Origin: Hyphomicrobiales bacterium
GTDB taxonomy: Bacteria; Pseudomonadota; Alphaproteobacteria; Rhizobiales; Beijerinckiaceae
DNA: 64,000 nt
Assembly: GCA_930633525.1 (NCBI GenBank)
Contig: CAKNFP010000001.1
Coordinates: 970,001 to 1,034,000, forward strand
Direction: 5' to 3'
The position numbers and the translations under genes are program-made. Positions 41,658 to 51,089 of the stretch are shown one piece after another (positions within the stretch are counted from its first letter, which is position 1; each line of letters opens with the position of its first letter). A model generated the notes under the pieces. It was given only the letters and a program-made list of their open reading frames with translations, did no database searches and was not told the DNA's origin.

Positions 41658-43574
41658 CTACAGCGGCACCTGGACGCCGACTTCCAGGGTGCGCCCCGTG
41701 GGGATCTGGAAGAAGTCCGTCGCATCGGCCGCATTGCGTGCGAGATGGATGAAGAGCGCGGCCTGCCAGCGCGGGAGTTTGGATTGCGGTCCCCGCCGCA
41801 AGGAGCGTCGCGACAGGAAGAACGACGTCGACATGATGTCGCTGCGCCAGCCGCATGTCCGGGCGATGGCGAGGCCCTGGGGCACGTTGGGCGTTTCCGC
41901 ATAGCCGAAGGTCATGGTGACCTGCGTGAAATCGTCGTTGACGGGGGTGATCTCGACGCGCTCCGCATCCGGAACGCGTGGGCGATCCGACGTCGTCACC
42001 GTCAGGATGACATTCTTTTCGTGCAGGACCTTGTTGTGCTTGAGATTGTGCAACAAGGCGCGCGGCGCGGTGTCCGGCTCGCCGGTCAGAAACACCGCGG
42101 TGCCCTTGACGCGATGCGGATGGCTGAGTTCAAGGAGCCGTGCCAGTTCCTCCATGGAGACTTCCGCGTGGCGGGTTTTCTCCGAGACGACCCGCACCCC
42201 CCGCCGCCAGGTCAGCATCACGGTGATGAGGCCGGCGCTGACGACGAGCGGGAAAAGACCACCATGGCCCATCTTGCTGAGATTGGCGGAGAGGAAGGTG
42301 ACGTCGAGCACGAACAACGGTGAAAACAGGGCGGCCGTGGCGAGGAGGCTCCAGCGCCAGACCCGCCAGACGACGAGGAAGGCGAGCAGGGTCGTGACGA
42401 CCATCGTGCCGGTGACGGCGATGCCATAGGCGGACGCGAGGCCCGCCGATGAGCGGAAGGCGAAGACCGCGCAGAGCACCCCGACGAGCAGCATCATGTT
42501 GATGCGCGGCATATAGATTTGTCCGGCATGACTCTCGGAGGTGTGGCTGATCGTCAGACGCGGCAGAAGACCGAGCTGGATGGCCTGGCGGCTGAGGGAA
42601 AAGGCGCCGGTGATCACCGCCTGCGACGCGATGACGGTTGCACCCGTTGCCAGAACCACCACCGGGATGAGGGCCCACTCGGGAAAGAGAAGGAAGAACG
42701 GGTCGGACGCTGCGCTGGGATTGTCCAGAACGACGGCCGCCTGCCCGAGGTAGTTGAGGGCGAGCGCCGGGAAGACCAGCCCGAGCCATGTCAGGCGGAT
42801 GGGAGCCCGGCCAAAGTGCCCCAGATCCGCATAGAGGGCTTCTGCGCCCGTGACGGCCAGGAAGACCGCCCCGAGGGTGACGAAGCCGATCGAGCCATGC
42901 TCCATCAGGAAGGCTATGCCGAAGCGAGGATCAAACGCGGCCAGCACATCCGGATTCGAGACGAGCCCGCCGAGCCCGCCCAGCGCCAGGATCAGGAACC
43001 AGACCACCATGATCGGTCCGAACAGGGCGGCGACACGCGCCGTACCCCGGTACTGGATGGCAAAGATCGCAACGAGGAGGGCGACGGTCAGCGGCAGGAT
43101 ATAGGGCTCGAATACTGGCGTGATCAGCTTCAGGCCTTCCACGGCCGAAAGCACGGAAATCGCCGGCGTGATGACCGCATCGCCGTAGAACAGAGCAGCG
43201 CCGATGATGCCGAGCAGGATAACGAACCCGCTGCGGCTGCCTTTTGCATGCTGCAGCAGCGCGACGAGGGACAGCGTTCCACCCTCACCGTTGTTATCGG
43301 CCCGCAGCAACACGATCACGTATTTAACCGTGACCACAAGGGCGAGCGTCCACAGGATCAGCGAGAGTACGCCGAGGACCTTGTTCTCGAGGCCGCCCGG
43401 CCCGGCATGGGCTAGCGCCTCGCGAAAGGCATAGAGGGGGCTCGTGCCGATATCGCCATAGACCACCCCCGCAGTCCCCAGGGCGAGCGCTAGGAGAGAC
43501 TGGGGCGACGCGCCAGATTGGTGCGTCGGAGCAGCGCCGGCGTTGGCATTCTGACCGGCTACGGCATGAGACAT
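41658..43574 (-). CDS. kup: KUP-family potassium uptake protein
   Basis: Inner-membrane K+/H+ symporter, low-affinity K+ uptake. The 638-residue protein starts at ATG 43574 (MSHAVAG), and has the KUP hallmark [59 protein letters not shown] and 12 helices, then a ~150-residue cytoplasmic C-terminal domain ([20 protein letters not shown]) ending [13 protein letters not shown]. An extra ten residues upstream to 43604 are possible. Convergent with the J-domain gene and divergent from fabI. Confidence 0.95.
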   Translation of the reverse strand: MSHAVAGQNANAGAAPTHQSGASPQSLLALALGTAGVVYGDIGTSPLYAFREALAHAGPGGLENKVLGVLSLILWTLALVVTVKYVIVLLRADNNGEGGTLSLVALLQHAKGSRSGFVILLGIIGAALFYGDAVITPAISVLSAVEGLKLITPVFEPYILPLTVALLVAIFAIQYRGTARVAALFGPIMVVWFLILALGGLGGLVSNPDVLAAFDPRFGIAFLMEHGSIGFVTLGAVFLAVTGAEALYADLGHFGRAPIRLTWLGLVFPALALNYLGQAAVVLDNPSAASDPFFLLFPEWALIPVVVLATGATVIASQAVITGAFSLSRQAIQLGLLPRLTISHTSESHAGQIYMPRINMMLLVGVLCAVFAFRSSAGLASAYGIAVTGTMVVTTLLAFLVVWRVWRWSLLATAALFSPLFVLDVTFLSANLSKMGHGGLFPLVVSAGLITVMLTWRRGVRVVSEKTRHAEVSMEELARLLELSHPHRVKGTAVFLTGEPDTAPRALLHNLKHNKVLHEKNVILTVTTSDRPRVPDAERVEITPVNDDFTQVTMTFGYAETPNVPQGLAIARTCGWRSDIMSTSFFLSRRSLRRGPQSKLPRWQAALFIHLARNAADATDFFQIPTGRTLEVGVQVPL

Positions 43575-43914
43575 GGTTGGGATACGCGATGTTGCATTGC
43601 ACAATTATTATGGCGCGGGCTTATAGCACTCCCATGGCCGGCGTCCTCTGCAGTGGGCGCATGACAGGTCCGAGGCTAGCCCCCCTTGATTATTAACAAA
43701 TCCTTGCCGCCGAGGCGATGAGTGGAAACGCTCTGTGAAAAGGGAGGAAAGCGCCGGTCGGGGGCAAATTCGTGATCGACTGTTGCAGATGGTGGCACGC
43801 TGTGAACGGTGGAGCTGCCGCTGAGGCTTCCGTCCTCGACAACCCTCAGCTAATGATGCCTTGCGTTTCTATCAATGATCGTTGATTCCTCGCCCTTCGG
43901 ATCCACAACGTTTT
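43575..43914. other. Divergent promoter region kup / fabI
   Basis: 340 bases between divergent genes; no gene or strong repeat recognised. AT-rich patches near 43600 and 43680-43700 (TTGATTATTAACAAAT) are likely promoter parts for the two genes, but no consensus box can be fixed by eye. Confidence 0.45.
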
Positions 43915-44751
43915 ATGGCCATGGCTGATAACACCCAAAGCACGTCGTCCATCCTGTCCGGTAAGCGCGGATTGATCATGGGGGTTGCCAACAACCGCTC
44001 GATTGCCTGGGGTATTGCCAGGGCAGCCCGTGCCCATGGTGCAGAGCTTGCCCTGACTTATCAGGGCGACGCGCTGAAGAAGCGCGTGGAGCCGTTGGCC
44101 GCCGAACTCGGGGCCTTCGTCGCTGGCCATTGCGATGTCACGGATGGCGCGACCATCGACGCGGTGTTCGCGGCGATCGAGAAGGAATGGGGCAAGCTCG
44201 ATTTCATCGTCCATGCCATCGCTTTCTCCGACAAGGACGAGCTGACCGGGCGCTACCTCGACACGAGCGAGGAGAACTTCACCAAGTCGCTGCTCATCTC
44301 CTGCTATTCGCTGACGGCGGTGGCCCAGCGGGCGGAGAAGCTGATGACAAACGGTGGCTCCATCCTGACGCTGACCTATTACGGTGCCGAGAAATGGATG
44401 CCCCATTATAATGTGATGGGGGTCGCCAAGGCCGCGCTCGAGGCGAGCGTGCGTTACCTCGCAGCCGATCTCGGCCCGCAGAACATCCGCGTCAATGCGA
44501 TTTCGGCCGGACCGATCAAGACGCTCGCGGCATCGGGCATCGGCGATTTCCGCTATATCCTGAAGTGGAACGAGTACAACTCGCCGCTGAGGCGCACGGT
44601 GACCATCGAGGAAGTCGGCGAAAGCGCGGCCTTCCTGCTCTCCGACATGGGGCGTGGCATCACCGGCGAGGTGACCCATGTGGACGCGGGCTATCATGTC
44701 GTCGGCATGAAGAACCCCGATGCGCCCGATATCGTGCTCGGCAAGGATTGA
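43915..44751 (+). CDS. fabI: Enoyl-ACP reductase (NADH)
   Basis: Reduces enoyl-ACP in the last step of fatty acid elongation. The 278-residue protein has the FabI-specific GLIMGVANNRSIAWGIA NAD motif, HAIAFSDKDELTGRYLDTS, and YYGAEKWMPHYNVMGVAKAA with the Tyr-Lys catalytic pair, then AISAGPIKTLAASGIGDFR. A 6-residue choice of start exists (43915 or 43921). A histidine-phosphatase gene follows 3 bases after the stop. Confidence 0.96.
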   Translation: MAMADNTQSTSSILSGKRGLIMGVANNRSIAWGIARAARAHGAELALTYQGDALKKRVEPLAAELGAFVAGHCDVTDGATIDAVFAAIEKEWGKLDFIVHAIAFSDKDELTGRYLDTSEENFTKSLLISCYSLTAVAQRAEKLMTNGGSILTLTYYGAEKWMPHYNVMGVAKAALEASVRYLAADLGPQNIRVNAISAGPIKTLAASGIGDFRYILKWNEYNSPLRRTVTIEEVGESAAFLLSDMGRGITGEVTHVDAGYHVVGMKNPDAPDIVLGKD

Positions 44752-44754
44752 GGC

Positions 44755-45345
44755 GTGGCTCCGACGATCTATTTCGTCCGCCACGGCGAAACCGACTGGA
44801 ACGCGGAAGGGCGCCTCCAGGGGCAGCGTGATACGTCGCTGAACGATCGCGGGCGCCGTCAGGCGGACGAGGTCGGTCGATTCCTGCCAGACCTGGTGCC
44901 CGGCTTTGCCGATCTCGACTATGTCGCAAGCCCCCTGTCCCGCACCCGTGAGACGATGGAGCGCCTGCGGGCGGCAGCTGGCCTTCCTGCCGATGAGTTT
45001 CGCCGGGACGAGCGGTTGCGGGAAGTGTCCTTCGGCATCTGGGAAGGGATGACCTGGAAGGAGGTCCGCTCCCGCGACAATGCCGGCGCTGCCGCCCGTG
45101 ACAAGGACCGCTTCGGCTTTATTCCGCGCAATGGCGAGAGCTATGTGATGGTCGTCGAACGGTTAAGGCCGCTCATCGCGGATATTACGCGGGACACCCT
45201 TGTCGTCTCGCATGGCGGTGTCGCCCGCGCGCTCCTGACACTGTTGACCGATCTTTCCACCACCGAAGCCCCCTCGGTGCCTATTTGGCAGGGACGCGTG
45301 CTGGTCTTCCGCGACGGCGCTGCCCGTTGGACCCCGGAAAGCTGA
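44755..45345 (+). CDS. Histidine phosphatase family protein
   Basis: A 196-residue phosphatase of the phosphoglycerate-mutase-like superfamily. IYFVRHGETDWNAEGRLQGQ holds the RHG catalytic His, SPLSRTRETMERL and LVVSHGGVARALL the other active-site residues. The start is a GTG at 44755, only 3 bases after fabI, so the two are probably cotranscribed. The substrate is unknown. A strong terminator follows at 45387. Confidence 0.93.
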   Translation: MAPTIYFVRHGETDWNAEGRLQGQRDTSLNDRGRRQADEVGRFLPDLVPGFADLDYVASPLSRTRETMERLRAAAGLPADEFRRDERLREVSFGIWEGMTWKEVRSRDNAGAAARDKDRFGFIPRNGESYVMVVERLRPLIADITRDTLVVSHGGVARALLTLLTDLSTTEAPSVPIWQGRVLVFRDGAARWTPES

Positions 45346-45386
45346 TCGGCAGCGCGACATACTTCTAATGTTGTGATGATGATTCG

Positions 45387-45414
45387 GGCCGCGCCACTGT
45401 TGCGCGGCCTTTTT
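45387..45414 (+). terminator. Rho-independent terminator after the histidine phosphatase
   Basis: Perfect 8-bp stem GGCCGCGC / GCGCGGCC with a 7-base loop, directly followed by TTTTT. It ends the fabI-phosphatase unit. Confidence 0.88.
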
Positions 45415-45680
45415 CGCATGCGCCAAGATGAACGGCCGGGATCGACTTCGTTCATGCAGTGTTCAGCCGGCCGAGCTCAAGAATGATAAACGAGCTGGTT
45501 GTATCGATCAGTCCGTATGGGTGCCCGTCACAATCCTTGATGGGCCGACTGATATGAGGTGATGGCGCCGCCGACGCGAAGTTATCGGCAATCCTGACAG
45601 TCTGGAAACCAGTATTCGCGTTCGCTTCCAGCGATCGGGGTGCGTTTGCGTGCGCCACATCTCTAAGAAGGCCAAGTGTT

Positions 45681-48600
45681 ATGAACAATATGTCGCCCAG
45701 CCATACACCTGAAATGAAGGCTGAAGTCATTGATCTCCCGAGTTCGTGTCTTTTTGGAGACGAACGGCCGGAGTTTCTTCGTGATGAGACGCTGAGCGAT
45801 ATCTTTACCAACACGGTGCGCCTGCGCGGCTACCGCATCGCCATCATCGATGGTGCGGAGGTGTGGAGCTACAGCCGCGTGGAGGCGGCGGCCAATGCCA
45901 TCGCCCACGGCTTGATGGCGCATGGCTGTGGCCCGGGTGACGTCGTCGGTCTGTGGATGCCGCGTGGGGCCGCGTTGCTCGTTGCGCAGATCGCCATCAC
46001 GAAGACAGGGGCTGCCTGGCTGCCGTTCGACGCTGACGCGCCTGTCGAGCGCATCACGGTGTGCCTCACCGATGCGAAGGCGAAAGGCATCCTGACCTCA
46101 GCGGATTGGACGTCGCGCCTCGCAGACGTCGATTGCGCCGTCTGGGATGGGGCAACGATCGCTGATGCCACCATAGCCGCACCGCCTGAGCCGCGACGGC
46201 GCGGCCTGACGCCGGATCATCCCGCCTATCTCATCTATACCTCGGGCTCGACGGGGACGCCCAAGGGCATCGTCATCACCCATCGCAACATCTGCCATTT
46301 CCTGCGCTCGGCCAGCGACGTCTACGGGATCGACGCCGACGACGTGGTCTTCCAGGGCGCTTCGGTGGCCTTCGACCTGAGCATGGAGGAAATCTGGGTT
46401 CCCTACCTCGTCGGCGCGACGCTCTTCGTCGCGACCCGCGCGATCATGGACGATCCCGAGCGGCTTCCCGAGGTGATGGCCGAGAACGGCATCACCGTGC
46501 TCGACACGGTGCCGACGCTCTTGTCGATGCTCGCGCGCGACATCCCGAGCCTCAGATTGATCATTCTCGGCGGCGAAGCCTGCCCGCCATCGGTCGCGAC
46601 CCGCTGGTCGGCGCCTGGCCGGCGCATCGTCAACAGCTACGGGCCCACGGAAGCAACGGTGGTGGCGACGCTTGCCGATGTGCATCCGGGGGAGGTGGTC
46701 ACCATCGGCCGCCCCTTGCCGAATTACAGCTGCTACATCGTCGACGAAGAGCTCAATCTCCTGCCGGTTGGCCTGCCCGGCGAACTCCTGATCGGTGGCC
46801 CCGGTGTGGCGCAAGGATATCTCGCGCGCCCGGAGCTGACGGCGCAGAAATTCATCGCCAATCCCTTCGCCGGCAAGGACCCGGTCCTCTACCGCTCCGG
46901 CGATGCCGCGAGCATCGACGAAGCAGGGCGAATCCATTTTCACGGCCGCATCGACGATCAGGTCAAGATCCGTGGTTTCCGTGTGGAGCTCGGCGAGATT
47001 GAGGCGCGGCTCGTTGCCGAGGCCGGCGTGGCGCGGGCCGCTGTCGTGCTGCGGACCGACAATGATATCGAGCGCCTCATCGGATTTGTCGTGCAGCAGC
47101 CCGATGCGGTTATGACTGGCGCGGGGCTGCGCCTTGCGCTCGGCGCGAGCCTGCCGGCCTATATGGTGCCCTCGCATATCGAGATGGTCAGCGAGCTGCC
47201 GACGATGTCGTCGGGCAAGATCGATCGCAAGGTCCTGCGGGCCATGCCGCTGGCCGCCGCAACCGCGCAGGTCGACGACGAGCCTCAGAGCGAGACCGAG
47301 GCGACCCTGTTGGCGGCGGCGAAGCGGGTCTTCCCCAATACGGCGATCCCCCTCGACGCCGACTTCTTCATGGAACTCGGCGGCCATTCGCTGATTGCCG
47401 CCCGCTTCGTGTCGGCGGTGCGCGAAACGCCGGCGCTGGCAGGGCTCACCCTCAACGACGTCTACGGGCAGCGCACGCTGCGAGCGATGGCGGCAAGCCT
47501 CGATATGCGCCGTCCCGCCGGGCCGTCCGCCGCGCCGCAGGACCTCAGCTTCACGCCGCCGCCCCTTCTGCGCCGTTTCCTCTGTGGTCTCGCCCAGGCG
47601 GCGGTCCTGCCCTTCGTTCTGGCGCTGATGACGGCGCAGTGGCTCGGCGTCTTTGTCAGCTACATGCTGATCACGGCGGCGGATGCACCGTTCCTCGTCG
47701 ACGCACTGACCTTTCTCGGCGTCTATGTGGCGATCAACATCGCCACGGTGGCGATCGTCATCGCCGGCAAATGGCTGGTGATGGGCCGCACCAAACCCGG
47801 CCGCTACCCGCTCTGGGGCACCTACTATTTCCGCTGGTGGCTGACCCAGCGCCTCCTCACTCTCGTCCATATGAAGTGGTTCCAGGGCTCGCCGATCATG
47901 CGCGCTTACCTCAGGGCGCTCGGCACCAAGGTCGGGGACGATGCGTTGATCAGCGAATTCGAGGTCGGCGCCATCGATCTCGTGACGATCGGCGCAGGCG
48001 CGTCCACGGGCGGCAAGGTGAAGTTCGCCAATGCCGAAGTCGTCGGCAACGAGCTGATCATCGGTGAGATCACCATCGGCGAGCGTGCCTATATCGGCAC
48101 CTCCTGCGTGATCGGCCGGAACGTCGATGTGGGGGCGGGTGTCGAGCTCGCGGATCTCTCATCCGTCGGCGAGGGCACCGTCATCCCGGCCTATGACAGC
48201 TGGGACGGATCGCCGGCCAGACAGGTCGGGGTGGTCGATCCCGCCACGCTGAGCCAGCCGCCGGCCGCGAGCCGTGTCCGCCGCTATGCCAATACCGCCG
48301 CGTATATGTTGGCGCTTCTCGTCCTGCCGCCGATCAGCCTCCTGCCGATTTTCCCCGCTTTCTATCTGTTCGACCGGCTCGACGAGATTCTCGGCGCGGC
48401 CGTGCACGTGAACTATCTCTACTACGTGCCGTTCCTGGCCTGGCCGACGGCGATGGCACTCATCGCCGTGACGGTGTTGCTGATCGTCGCGCTGCGGTGG
48501 ATCGTGCTGCCACGCGTCACCCCCGGCACTTATTCCGTCCACAGCGGCTTCTACCTCCGCAAATGGACCGTGGCGCTGGCGGCCGAGGTGACTTTGGAGA

Positions 48601-49739
48601 CGCTCTCCTCGCTCTACGCCACCGTTTATATGCGCGGCTGGTACCGGCTCATGGGGGCCAAGATCGGCAAGGACGCGGAGATTTCGACCAATCTCGCCGG
48701 CCGCTACGACCTCACGGAGATCGGCGAAAAATGCTTCATCGCCGACGAGGTGGTGCTGGGCGACGAGGATATCCGGGACGGCTGGATGACGTTGCGGCCC
48801 ATCAAGACCGGACCGCGCGTCTTCGTCGGCAACGACGCGGTCGTTCCGCCCGGGGCGGTCATTCCGGAAGGCGCGCTGATCGGCATCAAGTCCAAGCCGC
48901 CGGCCAATGAGGCCATGTCGGCGGGCGACACCTGGTTCGGCAGCCCGCCCATCCGCCTGCCGGTCCGCCAGACCTTCGGCGACGTCGGCGCCACCTGGAC
49001 CTATGAGCCGTCGCGCTGGCGCCGCCTCGGCCGCGGCATCTTCGAGGCCTTCCACCTGTCGTTGCCGATGGCCCTGTTCATCACTTTCGGCACCTATGCG
49101 GTCGAGGTGCTGGGCCCCGCGGCGCTCGATGGCCGCTACGGCACTGCGGCACTCCTGTTCGTGGCGTCGAGCGTCGTGATCTCCTGCGCGATGATGCTCG
49201 TCGTCGCCGGCATCAAATGGATGCTGATGGGCGCCTACCGGCCGGTCGTGAAGCCGATGTGGTCATGGTGGGCGATGCGCACGGAGGCGGTCGCCGTGAT
49301 GTACTGGGGACTCGCCGGCAAGGTGCTGCTCGACCACCTGCGCGGCACGCCGTTCCTGCCGTGGGCACTGCGCGTGTTCGGCTGCAAGATCGGCAAGGGC
49401 GTGTTCCTCGATACGACCGATGTGACCGAGTTCGACTGCGTGCATGTCGGTGATTTCACCGTCATCAACGGCCTGTCCGCCCTGCAGACCCATCTCTATG
49501 AGGACCGGGTGATGAAGGTGGGCTGTGTGCGTGTCGGCAAGGGCGTGAGTATCGGTGCGGGTTCGACCGTGCTCTATGCCACGGCCGTCGGCGACTTTGC
49601 CCGCCTCAGCCCGCTCACCCTGGTGATGAAAGGTGAATCCATCCCGGCGCATAGCGCCTGGTGCGGCGCGCCCGCGGAGCCCAAGGCGGAGGTGGCGGCA
49701 GTCGCAGCCCCAAGCCGTCAGGCCGCCCTCGCGGCCTGA
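45681..49739 (+). CDS. Pls/PosA-type membrane NRPS (homopoly-amino-acid synthetase)
   Basis: A 1352-residue single-module non-ribosomal peptide synthetase. Order: adenylation domain (~25-515) with YTSGSTGTPKG (186), FDLSMEEIW (231), NSYGPTEA (318) and SSGKIDRK (K513); carrier domain with FFMELGGHSLIAARF (phosphopantetheine Ser570); then two helices (~630-700), a left-handed beta-helix (hexapeptide) domain (~735-855), two helices (~875-945), a second such domain (~985-1100), two more helices (~1130-1185) and a third domain (~1225-1335). There is no condensation or thioesterase domain. This A-T-(2TM-LbH)x3 plan is that of epsilon-poly-L-lysine synthetase Pls and poly-ornithine synthetase PosA, in which the C-terminal domains join monomers. 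Reading the pocket residues by eye gives D-L-E-D-I-G-S-V-V-K, consistent with a basic amino acid. The true product is unknown. An AAGAAGG lies before the ATG. Confidence 0.93.
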   Translation: MNNMSPSHTPEMKAEVIDLPSSCLFGDERPEFLRDETLSDIFTNTVRLRGYRIAIIDGAEVWSYSRVEAAANAIAHGLMAHGCGPGDVVGLWMPRGAALLVAQIAITKTGAAWLPFDADAPVERITVCLTDAKAKGILTSADWTSRLADVDCAVWDGATIADATIAAPPEPRRRGLTPDHPAYLIYTSGSTGTPKGIVITHRNICHFLRSASDVYGIDADDVVFQGASVAFDLSMEEIWVPYLVGATLFVATRAIMDDPERLPEVMAENGITVLDTVPTLLSMLARDIPSLRLIILGGEACPPSVATRWSAPGRRIVNSYGPTEATVVATLADVHPGEVVTIGRPLPNYSCYIVDEELNLLPVGLPGELLIGGPGVAQGYLARPELTAQKFIANPFAGKDPVLYRSGDAASIDEAGRIHFHGRIDDQVKIRGFRVELGEIEARLVAEAGVARAAVVLRTDNDIERLIGFVVQQPDAVMTGAGLRLALGASLPAYMVPSHIEMVSELPTMSSGKIDRKVLRAMPLAAATAQVDDEPQSETEATLLAAAKRVFPNTAIPLDADFFMELGGHSLIAARFVSAVRETPALAGLTLNDVYGQRTLRAMAASLDMRRPAGPSAAPQDLSFTPPPLLRRFLCGLAQAAVLPFVLALMTAQWLGVFVSYMLITAADAPFLVDALTFLGVYVAINIATVAIVIAGKWLVMGRTKPGRYPLWGTYYFRWWLTQRLLTLVHMKWFQGSPIMRAYLRALGTKVGDDALISEFEVGAIDLVTIGAGASTGGKVKFANAEVVGNELIIGEITIGERAYIGTSCVIGRNVDVGAGVELADLSSVGEGTVIPAYDSWDGSPARQVGVVDPATLSQPPAASRVRRYANTAAYMLALLVLPPISLLPIFPAFYLFDRLDEILGAAVHVNYLYYVPFLAWPTAMALIAVTVLLIVALRWIVLPRVTPGTYSVHSGFYLRKWTVALAAEVTLETLSSLYATVYMRGWYRLMGAKIGKDAEISTNLAGRYDLTEIGEKCFIADEVVLGDEDIRDGWMTLRPIKTGPRVFVGNDAVVPPGAVIPEGALIGIKSKPPANEAMSAGDTWFGSPPIRLPVRQTFGDVGATWTYEPSRWRRLGRGIFEAFHLSLPMALFITFGTYAVEVLGPAALDGRYGTAALLFVASSVVISCAMMLVVAGIKWMLMGAYRPVVKPMWSWWAMRTEAVAVMYWGLAGKVLLDHLRGTPFLPWALRVFGCKIGKGVFLDTTDVTEFDCVHVGDFTVINGLSALQTHLYEDRVMKVGCVRVGKGVSIGAGSTVLYATAVGDFARLSPLTLVMKGESIPAHSAWCGAPAEPKAEVAAVAAPSRQAALAA

Positions 49740-49769
49740 TCCAGGCGTTGCACGGGCTTCCGGCTGATG

Positions 49770-50324
49770 TCACTGGCAGGCGTAACGCCTGCCGTCATAA
49801 CCGAGATAGGTTCCGCTCGCCGGGTCGAATGACCGGTATTTCGACGAGCAATAGGCGATCCAGTCGGCATCGCCGCGAACGGCCGGAGCCGTCTGCTGCG
49901 AGGCGATGGCGCCGCCGATGAGCGCGCCCGCTGCGAGGCCAGCGGCGCCGGCCGCTGCCGCCGCGCCGGGGTTGTAGCCGCGGCCGTAGTAGTAGCCGGG
50001 AGCCGGATAGGGACGGCCATAGTAGCGGGGCGGGGGTCCATAACGCCGGCCATAATAGCGGCCGGGCGGCGGGGGGCGGTACCTGGCTCCAGGGGGAGCG
50101 TAACGTGGTCCGCCCGGACGTGGCCCGACATGGGGGCCTCTTGGTCCTCGCGGCCCGCCATGGCCACGCCATTGGACTTCCGTGAGGGATAGATCCGGCG
50201 CCGCCTGTATCGGCTTGATGAATTGCGCTTGTGCGGGGGCCACGGCCATGACCATGGAAGCACTCGCGCCAAGAAGAGCGCTGACGCCTATAGCAGCGAT
50301 GCTCCGCGTCCATCCCATGCGCAT
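49770..50324 (-). CDS. BA14K family exported protein
   Basis: A 184-residue exported protein with signal peptide (SIAAIGVSALLGASASMVMA then VAPAQAQ). The middle is a Pro/Gly/Tyr/Arg-rich stretch (PRGPRGPHVGPRPGG, PPPPGRYYGRRYGPPP). A Gly/Ala-rich transmembrane-like segment (AAAAAGAAGLAAGALIGGAI) precedes the C-terminal BA14K domain, DADWIAYCSSKYRSFDPASG then TYLGYDGRRYAC. BA14K proteins are lectin-like immunoreactive proteins of Brucella and relatives. Start set at ATG 50324 with AGGAGATCAGGG upstream. Convergent with the synthetase gene, 30 bases apart. Confidence 0.86.
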   Translation of the reverse strand: MRMGWTRSIAAIGVSALLGASASMVMAVAPAQAQFIKPIQAAPDLSLTEVQWRGHGGPRGPRGPHVGPRPGGPRYAPPGARYRPPPPGRYYGRRYGPPPRYYGRPYPAPGYYYGRGYNPGAAAAAGAAGLAAGALIGGAIASQQTAPAVRGDADWIAYCSSKYRSFDPASGTYLGYDGRRYACQ

Positions 50325-50615
50325 CCCTGATCTCCTTTTTTCTGCACCAAGGCCTTGAGCCGTCACCGTCACAGGCGAGAGCTGCGTTGGCGACATTCCA
50401 TGGGGCAAGCCCTGGCTGATATCAGAGGGTATCGCGTGGTGGACGCAGATTGTTCCGCCTGGCACAGCGTCGATCGCTCATTTGTTATGCGTGAGACGCA
50501 CGGGCGATGTGCGGCAGCGCGCTTGCGAGGCGCCAGGCGCGGGTCTAACTCCTCGCCGTTCGCCGCGCGGCAAGGGCTGACAACGGCGAAAGAATGGTCC
50601 GTTCTGGGGGTACAA
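50325..50615. other. Divergent region BA14K / exported protein
   Basis: About 290 bases; no gene seen. A plus-strand frame running in from 50355 is open but has no ribosome site and Arg-rich random composition; the real start is the GTG at 50616. Confidence 0.45.
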
Positions 50616-51020
50616 GTGAAAAGTTGGAAGTTTGCGCCGCTGTTCGTTGCGGCTGCCATCGCACCGCTCGGTGCCGCATTCGCTGCCGAGCAGCGCGGCA
50701 CTGTTCCGGCTGGCAAGACGACCACGGTGGATGCGGTCTTCGTGTTTTACGAGCAGGTTTGCCTGGGCGGCGCAGTTCCCGAGGCGCGTCTCACCAAGGC
50801 GCCGACGCATGGCAAGGTCGCGTTCACGGTGGGCAACCGGGGTTTCAGGGATCCAAAGCACCCCTGCTATGGCAAGTCCTATCCGGGTCTCGTCGTTCAG
50901 TACACGCCCGACAAGGGATTCCGGGGCGAGGATAGCTTTTCCTATCGCTACACCTATGATTCCGATGACGGTGGCGGCAAGAGCGGCGGCGGCAGCGAAT
51001 TTTTCCTCACCGTGAAGTAA
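50616..51020 (+). CDS. Small exported Ig-like/cadherin-like protein
   Basis: A 134-residue exported protein with signal peptide (KFAPLFVAAAIAPLGAAFAA) and a single beta-rich domain. Landmarks are YEQVCLGGAVPEARLTKAPT, HGKVAFTVGNRGFRDPKHPC and VQYTPDKGFRGEDSFSYRYT. The YTPDKGFRGEDSFSYR segment is the usual end of bacterial Ig-like/cadherin-like (Big_9) domains, and two Cys may pair. Start is a GTG behind GGGGG at about 9 bases. It lies 70 bases before aroC. Function unknown. Confidence 0.78.
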   Translation: MKSWKFAPLFVAAAIAPLGAAFAAEQRGTVPAGKTTTVDAVFVFYEQVCLGGAVPEARLTKAPTHGKVAFTVGNRGFRDPKHPCYGKSYPGLVVQYTPDKGFRGEDSFSYRYTYDSDDGGGKSGGGSEFFLTVK

Positions 51021-51089
51021 GCAGGGCTCCGGGCCCATTTGACCCGCCGGCCTCTGCTTCGCTATGAAGCGCGGGATCGAGAGGGCTCC

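Noticed and set aside
45452..45814. Minus-strand frame of 120 codons overlapping the NRPS start
   Set aside because: It overlaps the NRPS 5' end in antisense, has no ribosome site and contains no recognisable domain.
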